DNA from: Alphaproteobacteria bacterium
GTDB taxonomy: Bacteria; Pseudomonadota; Alphaproteobacteria; UBA2136; UBA6156
Reading direction: 5' to 3'
Assembly: GCA_027489415.1 (NCBI GenBank)
Contig: JAIXZU010000086.1
Location: 1-18,673 of the forward strand
DNA: 18,673 bases
In this document: one piece after another, positions 14,427 to 18,673 of the stretch
Layout of the letters: each line of letters opens with the position of its first letter
Position numbering within the stretch: position 1 is the stretch's first letter
The notes under the pieces: model-generated
The model's input: only the letters and a program-made list of their open reading frames with translations
Database searches by the model: none
Told to the model about the DNA's origin: nothing
Program-made: the position numbers and the translations under genes

Positions 14427-15908
14427 TTAGTCCCCGTAAGTGCGGCGCTGCGGGCGGCTCGCGGCTTCACGGCGCGGTCCGCCGCTCTTACCGCCGAAAC
14501 CACCTTCGCGCTTACCACCAAAGCCGCCCTCACGCTTGCCGCCAAAGCCGCCTTCGCGCTTCGGGCCGTAGCTGTTGCCGGTGGAACGCTCGCTGCGCCC
14601 TTCACCGTTGCCGCGGGATGAATACCCCCCGCTGCTGCGCTCACCGGGTGCGCGGTTGCCAGCGAAGTTGCCACCGGGGCGGCCGCCACGGCCCTTTTGA
14701 ACCGGACGACCCGGAGGCGCCTCGGTCGGGATGATCTTCCGGAAATCAGCTTCGGAGTGGATCGGCTCCAACCCGGGGTAGCTCTCAAACGCGAAGTTCT
14801 TACCAAGGCGCTTTTCAATATCCTTCAGCACCGGCAGGTCGGGCGGGGAAACAAGGCTGATGGCAATCCCAACGGCACCACCACGGCCGGTCCGGCCAAT
14901 GCGGTGCGTAAAGTCATCGGGCAGGTTGGGCAGGTCGTAGTTGAAGACATGGCTCAGGTTTTTCACATCCAGGCCGCGGGCTGCCACATCGGTGGCTACC
15001 AGCACTTGCAGGCTGCCGTTGTGCAGGCCTTGCAGCGTACGCTTGCGCGCATTCTGCTTCATGTCGCCGTGCAGGGCGGCAACGGAGAACCCGCTGTCCT
15101 CAAGCTGTTCAGCCAAACGGTCGGCGTTGCGCTTGGTGGCGGTGAAGATGATCGCCTGCGCCACATCCTTCTCGCGCAGCAGCTTTTGCAGCAGGCTTTG
15201 CTTGTGGGCGGTGTTGTCGGCCATGAAGGCTTTGTGGGTGATGGACTTGTGGCTGTCACCGCGGGCAGCAGCAAGCTGGGCGCGCACGGGGTTGTCCAAC
15301 ACGCGCTGGGCAACTTTTTCCACCATTTGTTCAAATGTGGCGCTGAACAGCAGGGTCTGCGGCTTTTTGTCCAAAGCGGCAATAATCGTCTCAACCGGCT
15401 TCAAAAAGCCCATGTCCAGCATACGGTCGGCTTCGTCCAACACCAGCATTTCCACGCGGCGGAAGTCAATCTTGCGCTCGCGCAGGTGGTCAATCAAACG
15501 GCCGGGGGTGGCCACCAGCAGGTCAAGCGGGTTGTTCAGCAGCTTGAATTGCGGCTGGTAGCTCACACCACCGATGATGAGGCCGGAGCTGATGCGCGCA
15601 TGGGTCGTGAAAGTACGCACGGTGGCCACAATCTGTTCGGCCAGCTCGCGGGTCGGGGTCAGTACCAGCACGCGGGGGCCGTGGCCCTTAACTTGGCTGG
15701 GGTTGCTCAAAATCTTGTGCAGGGCGGGCAGCACAAACGCAGCGGTCTTGCCGGTACCGGTCGGCGCGCACGCCATCACGTCGCGGCCCTCTAAAATGCC
15801 GGGAATGGTCTGGGCCTGAATGGGCGTGGGGCTGGTGAAACCTGTATCCGTAATCGCTTTTTGCAACGCGGGGTGGAGGGGAAAATCGTGAAAGCTGGCA
15901 TCAGCCAT
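14427..15908 (-). CDS. rhlE: RhlE-type DEAD-box ATP-dependent RNA helicase
   Basis: 493 residues from the ATG at 15908. The Q motif GFTSPTPIQ (23-31), Walker A APTGTGKT (48-55), DEAD (158-161), SAT (189-191) and HRIGRTGR (335-342) are all intact. It unwinds RNA using ATP; RhlE-type enzymes act in ribosome assembly, RNA decay and cold growth. After the core comes a disordered basic tail from about residue 400, rich in Arg and Gly, with three tandem KREGGFGG units (450-473). This is an RGG-like RNA-binding end. A TTG at 15914 would add two residues but sits too close to the AAGG ribosome site; the ATG has it 10 bases away. The gene is divergent from typA and ends at its own terminator. Assignment to the DEAD family is certain; RhlE among its subtypes is likely. 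Confidence 0.93.
   Translation of the reverse strand: MADASFHDFPLHPALQKAITDTGFTSPTPIQAQTIPGILEGRDVMACAPTGTGKTAAFVLPALHKILSNPSQVKGHGPRVLVLTPTRELAEQIVATVRTFTTHARISSGLIIGGVSYQPQFKLLNNPLDLLVATPGRLIDHLRERKIDFRRVEMLVLDEADRMLDMGFLKPVETIIAALDKKPQTLLFSATFEQMVEKVAQRVLDNPVRAQLAAARGDSHKSITHKAFMADNTAHKQSLLQKLLREKDVAQAIIFTATKRNADRLAEQLEDSGFSVAALHGDMKQNARKRTLQGLHNGSLQVLVATDVAARGLDVKNLSHVFNYDLPNLPDDFTHRIGRTGRGGAVGIAISLVSPPDLPVLKDIEKRLGKNFAFESYPGLEPIHSEADFRKIIPTEAPPGRPVQKGRGGRPGGNFAGNRAPGERSSGGYSSRGNGEGRSERSTGNSYGPKREGGFGGKREGGFGGKREGGFGGKSGGPRREAASRPQRRTYGD
14487..14561 (-). repeat. 24-bp tandem repeat coding for KREGGFGG units
   Basis: Three in-frame copies of an 8-residue Lys-Arg-Glu-Gly-Gly-Phe-Gly-Gly unit lie in the helicase tail. 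Copies differ at third codon positions, so they are not freshly made. Such runs change copy number easily and tune RNA binding of the tail. Confidence 0.85.
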
Positions 15909-16153
15909 GATCAATGTACCTTATATATTTATCTGGTGCGGCGCTCCGGCCGACTCCCAAATAGTGAAGGGAAGACCGATGGCTGCGTTAGGGCGCCTGA
16001 ACCAAAACTTACATAAGGTTCTTGAAGTGCTAGGCAGCATATGGACGATAACCTTACCAATTACAACCCCAAGCTGCATATTTTTCACATTATCTCTCAT
16101 TTAAGTGTCTAAAGGGGGTGGTAATTTGTCGTCTTTGCAACTACAAGGAGGCC
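15909..16153. promoter_or_regulatory. Divergent helicase / typA intergenic region
   Basis: This gap of 245 bases holds promoters for both neighbours, though none can be pinned down. An inverted repeat TAAGGTT (16014-16020) and AACCTTA (16050-16056) could form a hairpin in the typA leader. An ATG at 15979 with GAAGGGAAG upstream opens a 41-codon frame to 16104 with a hydrophobic end; too little supports it to call a gene. Confidence 0.4.
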
Positions 16154-17998
16154 ATGACCCAAAGTAGCACCACCCCCCGTCGTAACGACATCCGCAACAT
16201 CGCCATCATCGCCCACGTGGACCATGGCAAAACCACACTCGTAGACGCGCTCCTCAAGCAGACCGGCACCTTCGCGGTCAATGAAAAGGTCGCGGACCGC
16301 GCCATGGACAGCAACGACATCGAGCGTGAGCGCGGTATCACCATTCTCGCCAAAACCACCTCCATCGTCTATCAAGGCCACCGCATCAACGTGGTGGACA
16401 CTCCCGGACACGCGGACTTCGGCGGCGAAGTCGAACGTATTCTCGGCATGGTGGACGGCTGCGTCCTGCTGGTGGACTCCTCCGAAGGCCCCATGCCCCA
16501 AACCAAATTCGTCCTCGGCAAAGCCCTGCAACTGGGCCTGAAACCGATTCTGGTCATTAACAAGATCGACCGCTCCGATGCCCGCCCCGAAGAAGTGGTG
16601 AACGAAACCTTCGACCTCTTCGACTCCCTCGGCGCCACCGACGAACAGCTCGACTTCCCCATCCTCTACGCCGTAGGCCGGGATGGCTGGGTCTCCGACG
16701 ACTACAAAAAGCCCACCGACAACTGCTTCCAACTCCTGGACCTCGTCATGAAGCACGTCCCGGGCCCGGAAGCCGACGAAGCCGCTCCCTTCCAAATGCT
16801 CGTCAGCATGGTGGAGCGTAACGAATTCGTGGGCCGTATCGTCACCGGCCGCGTTTACAGCGGTACGGTTAAGAAGAACCAGCAAATCAAGGCGATTGAC
16901 CCCCACGGCAACGATATCGACAAAGGAAAAGTCGTCCAGATCTTCTCCTTCAACGGCCTGAAAAAGGTTCCGGCGGACGAAGCCAAAGCGGGGGACATCA
17001 TCGCCATCGCCGGTCTGGCTAACGCCTACGTCTCGCACACGATCTGCGACCCCTCCGTCACCAAGGCACTCCCCGCCGTGGAAATCGACCCACCGACGAT
17101 GATGATGACCTTCGGCGTCAACGACTCCCCCCTCGCCGGCAAGGAAGGCAAGCGCCTCACCTCCCGCGAAATCGGCAACCGCTTGTTCGCGGAAGCCGAA
17201 ACCAACGTCGGTCTCATCGTCTCCCAAGGCTCCACGGCGGAAAGCTTCCGCGTCATGGGCCGTGGGGAACTCCACTTGGGCGTTCTGATCGAAACCATGC
17301 GTCGCGAAGGCTTCGAGCTCTCCATTTCCCGTCCGGAAATCATCTTCAAGGAAGAAAACGGCGTGAAGCTGGAGCCCTATGAAGACATTATTGTGGACGT
17401 GGACGAAGAATACTCCGGCGCCGTTATGGAAAAAATGGGCCTCCGCCGCGCCGAAATGGTGGACATGAAGTCGGACCACCACGGCAAGCAGCGCCTCATC
17501 TTCGTCGGCCCCAGCCGCGGGATGATCGGCTACCGCTCCGAATTCCTCACCGACACGCGCGGTACCGGTATCCTTACCCGCCAGTTCAAGGAATATGGCC
17601 CCGTGAAAAGTAACCCCGCCGGCCGCCGCAACGGTGTGCTGGTCAGCATGGCGCAGGGTACGGCAACGGCTTATATCCTCAACGAACTCGAAGCCCGCGG
17701 CACGCTCTTCATCGGCAACGGTGTGGAATGCTACGACGGCATGATCGTCGGCGAAAACAGCCGCACGGACGACCTCGAAGTGAACCCGACCCACGCCAAA
17801 AAGCTCACCAACATCCGTGCCGCCGGTAAGGACGACGCCCTCAAGCTCACCCCGCCGCGCAACATCACTCTCGAATACGGCCTGACCTACATCGAGGAGG
17901 ACGAGCTCGTGGAAGTCACCCCTTCCAACATCCGCCTGCGTAAAAAGGGTCTGGACGCCAACGCCCGCAAGCGTATGCGCCGCTCCGCCGAGTCCTAG
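16154..17998 (+). CDS. typA: TypA/BipA ribosome-associated translational GTPase
   Basis: 614 residues, the normal family length. GTPase motifs are AHVDHGKTT (20-28), RGIT (60-63), DTPGH (82-86) and NKID (136-139). The elongation-factor-like domains follow, and the C-terminal part includes GPSRGMIGYRSEFLTDTRGT, a typical TypA stretch. It binds the ribosome near the EF-G site and aids ribosome assembly and growth at low temperature or under stress. The ATG at 16154 is chosen because the protein then starts as family members do. AAGGAGG (16145-16151) is a perfect ribosome site but only two bases from the ATG, which is unusually tight. A GTG at 16118 would add an unlikely 12 residues. A terminator follows at 18015-18045. 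Confidence 0.97.
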   Translation: MTQSSTTPRRNDIRNIAIIAHVDHGKTTLVDALLKQTGTFAVNEKVADRAMDSNDIERERGITILAKTTSIVYQGHRINVVDTPGHADFGGEVERILGMVDGCVLLVDSSEGPMPQTKFVLGKALQLGLKPILVINKIDRSDARPEEVVNETFDLFDSLGATDEQLDFPILYAVGRDGWVSDDYKKPTDNCFQLLDLVMKHVPGPEADEAAPFQMLVSMVERNEFVGRIVTGRVYSGTVKKNQQIKAIDPHGNDIDKGKVVQIFSFNGLKKVPADEAKAGDIIAIAGLANAYVSHTICDPSVTKALPAVEIDPPTMMMTFGVNDSPLAGKEGKRLTSREIGNRLFAEAETNVGLIVSQGSTAESFRVMGRGELHLGVLIETMRREGFELSISRPEIIFKEENGVKLEPYEDIIVDVDEEYSGAVMEKMGLRRAEMVDMKSDHHGKQRLIFVGPSRGMIGYRSEFLTDTRGTGILTRQFKEYGPVKSNPAGRRNGVLVSMAQGTATAYILNELEARGTLFIGNGVECYDGMIVGENSRTDDLEVNPTHAKKLTNIRAAGKDDALKLTPPRNITLEYGLTYIEEDELVEVTPSNIRLRKKGLDANARKRMRRSAES

Positions 17999-18014
17999 GC
18001 CCTTATCCTGACTC

Positions 18015-18045
18015 AAAAACGCCGCTGGAATCTCCAGCGGCGTTT
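18015..18045 (+). terminator. Terminator of typA
   Basis: AAACGCCGCTGGA and TCCAGCGGCGTTT form a perfect 13-bp stem around a 3-base loop, followed by GTCTT. It starts about 17 bases after the typA stop. Confidence 0.9.
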
Positions 18046-18062
18046 GTCTTATAAAAAGTTAC

Positions 18063-18097
18063 AAAAAGCAGGCCCGGTGGAATATCCACCGGGCCTG
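18063..18097 (-). terminator. Terminator of the Gly/His/Asp-repeat gene
   Basis: A perfect 13-bp stem with a 3-base loop (arms 18069-18081 and 18085-18097) reads on the minus strand into GCTTTTTG. It lies 8 bases beyond the stop codon at 18105-18107 and supports a real minus-strand gene ending there. Confidence 0.9.
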
Positions 18098-18104
18098 TTC
18101 GTCA

Positions 18105-18673
18105 TCAGTTCAGTTCGTGGTGGGGAAGCTTGTGGCATTCCCAGAACCACAGGCCGTAGCGCAGCAGCTTCTCGCCGGTGCACTTGGTCGTGGAAACGGC
18201 GTTACCGCCGCCACCGCCACCGAAGGTCACCTTGGTAGTCGGCTCAGGCGTCGGCGTCGGGGTCGGCGTCGGTGCCGGCGGTTCCGGGGTTTCCGGTTCC
18301 GGGTCTACCGGGCCAGGGTCTTCCCCGCCACCGCAGCCCTTGCCCTTGCAGCCGTGATCGTCGTCGTCATCGTCATGATGCCCGCCACCGCCGCCACCGC
18401 CAGGGTGATCGTCGTCGTCATGATGCCCGCCGCCGCCACCACCAGGATGATCGTCGTCGTCATCGTCATGGTGCCCGCCGCCACCACCGCCAGGGTGATC
18501 GTCGTCGTCGTCGTCATGATGCCCGCCGCCGCCACCGCCAGGATGATCGTCGTCATCATCATGATGTCCACCGCCGCCGCCACCGCCAGGGTGATCGTCG
18601 TCATCGTCATGATGCCCGCCGCCACCACCACCAGGGTGATCGTCGTCGTCATCATCATGATGTCCGCCGCCAC
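18105..18673 (-). CDS. Gly/His/Asp tandem-repeat protein, 3' part only
   Basis: Not recognised. Reading back from TGA at 18105-18107 the frame stays open to the window edge (188 codons), so the start lies beyond it. From N to C: seven units of six or seven Gly, HH, four to six Asp, then His and usually Pro; a link GCKGKGCGGGED; a Pro/Thr/Glu stretch (PEPETPEPPAPTPTPTPTPE); a second Gly run; and a 32-residue end with two more Cys and an aromatic cluster (LLRYGLWFWECHKLPHHELN). Differences between units are nearly all synonymous, or change only run length, in this frame, and a strong terminator follows, so it is coding. His-Asp clusters suggest metal binding; the Pro/Thr linker and low complexity suggest a secreted or surface protein. 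Both are inference; no signal peptide can be seen because the N-terminus is missing. Confidence 0.8.
   Translation of the reverse strand, partial: GGGHHDDDDDDHPGGGGGGHHDDDDDHPGGGGGGGHHDDDDDHPGGGGGGHHDDDDDDHPGGGGGGHHDDDDDDHPGGGGGGHHDDDDHPGGGGGGGHHDDDDDDHGCKGKGCGGGEDPGPVDPEPETPEPPAPTPTPTPTPEPTTKVTFGGGGGGNAVSTTKCTGEKLLRYGLWFWECHKLPHHELN
18354..18673 (-). repeat. Minisatellite of about 42-51 bp units coding for G6-7-HH-D4-6-H-P
   Basis: Seven units are visible, the leftmost closest to the gene end and the rightmost cut by the window. Asp counts per unit from the N-terminal side are 6, 5, 5, 6, 6, 4 and 6; Gly counts of the six complete runs are 6, 7, 6, 6, 6 and 7. All length changes are multiples of three. 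The array continues past the right edge. Confidence 0.95.

Noticed and set aside
14402..14818. Ala-rich 138-codon minus-strand frame at the helicase end
   Set aside because: Out-of-frame reading of the Arg/Gly tail; it overlaps the terminator.
14697..15794. 365-codon plus-strand frame opposite the helicase
   Set aside because: Shadow of the DEAD-box gene; all helicase motifs are on the minus strand.
16109..18016. 635-codon open frame on the minus strand opposite typA
   Set aside because: It is the mirror of a strongly conserved gene with biased third positions, which leaves the antisense frame free of stops. The translation has no recognisable domain and typA motifs are perfect.
18305..18673. 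Frame MAADIMMMTTTITL through the right-edge repeats
   Set aside because: Shifted reading of the Gly/His/Asp repeat. Unit-to-unit differences change residues in this frame but are silent in the frame that reaches the stop at 18105 and the terminator.
18354..18673. CRISPR-like array
   Set aside because: Units are contiguous, in-frame, low-complexity codons without spacers, so it is a coding minisatellite.

Overview
The window looks like a chromosomal segment of an alphaproteobacterium. The strongest reason is a complete alphaproteobacterial general stress response (GSR) locus: an HWE-family sensor kinase, the anti-anti-sigma response regulator PhyR, the anti-sigma factor NepR and the ECF sigma factor EcfG. 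Family or genus cannot be fixed from the sequence alone. There are no transposases, phage genes, CRISPR arrays, tRNAs or rRNAs.

Layout. 1-393 is the 3' end of a PAP2-family lipid phosphatase gene. It is followed by two copies of a palindromic operator-like motif and a small gene of unknown function (566-847). 911-1846 holds four small envelope genes: a glycine-zipper lipoprotein, two entericidin-like peptides and a two-helix PLDc_N-type membrane protein. 1907-5831 is the GSR locus, with the kinase and phyR on the minus strand and nepR-ecfG divergent on the plus strand. 5867-14138 is a four-gene minus-strand operon: an acyltransferase/alpha-beta-hydrolase fusion, then a thiolase (fadA), a FadN-type hydroxyacyl-CoA dehydrogenase/enoyl-CoA hydratase, and FadE acyl-CoA dehydrogenase. 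Then come a RhlE-type DEAD-box helicase (minus), the ribosome-associated GTPase TypA/BipA (plus), and the 3' part of a minus-strand gene for a striking Gly/His/Asp tandem-repeat protein running off the right edge.

How the parts fit. Two sites read GGAAC-N16-(C/A)GTT, the EcfG promoter pattern, and lie just upstream of the lipoprotein and the PLDc_N gene. A looser third site (GGAAC-N16-CATT) precedes the entericidin pair. The small envelope genes next to the GSR locus are therefore probably its own targets: PhyK-type kinase to PhyR to NepR release to EcfG to envelope proteins. The fad operon encodes the enzymes of one complete turn of beta-oxidation plus a lipid-handling bifunctional enzyme, but no acyl-CoA synthetase.

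The least explained item is the right-edge gene. Its frame was established by walking from a stop codon and terminator through a cysteine-containing tail and Pro/Thr linker into seven G6-7-HH-D4-6-H units, where the differences between units are synonymous or change a run length.
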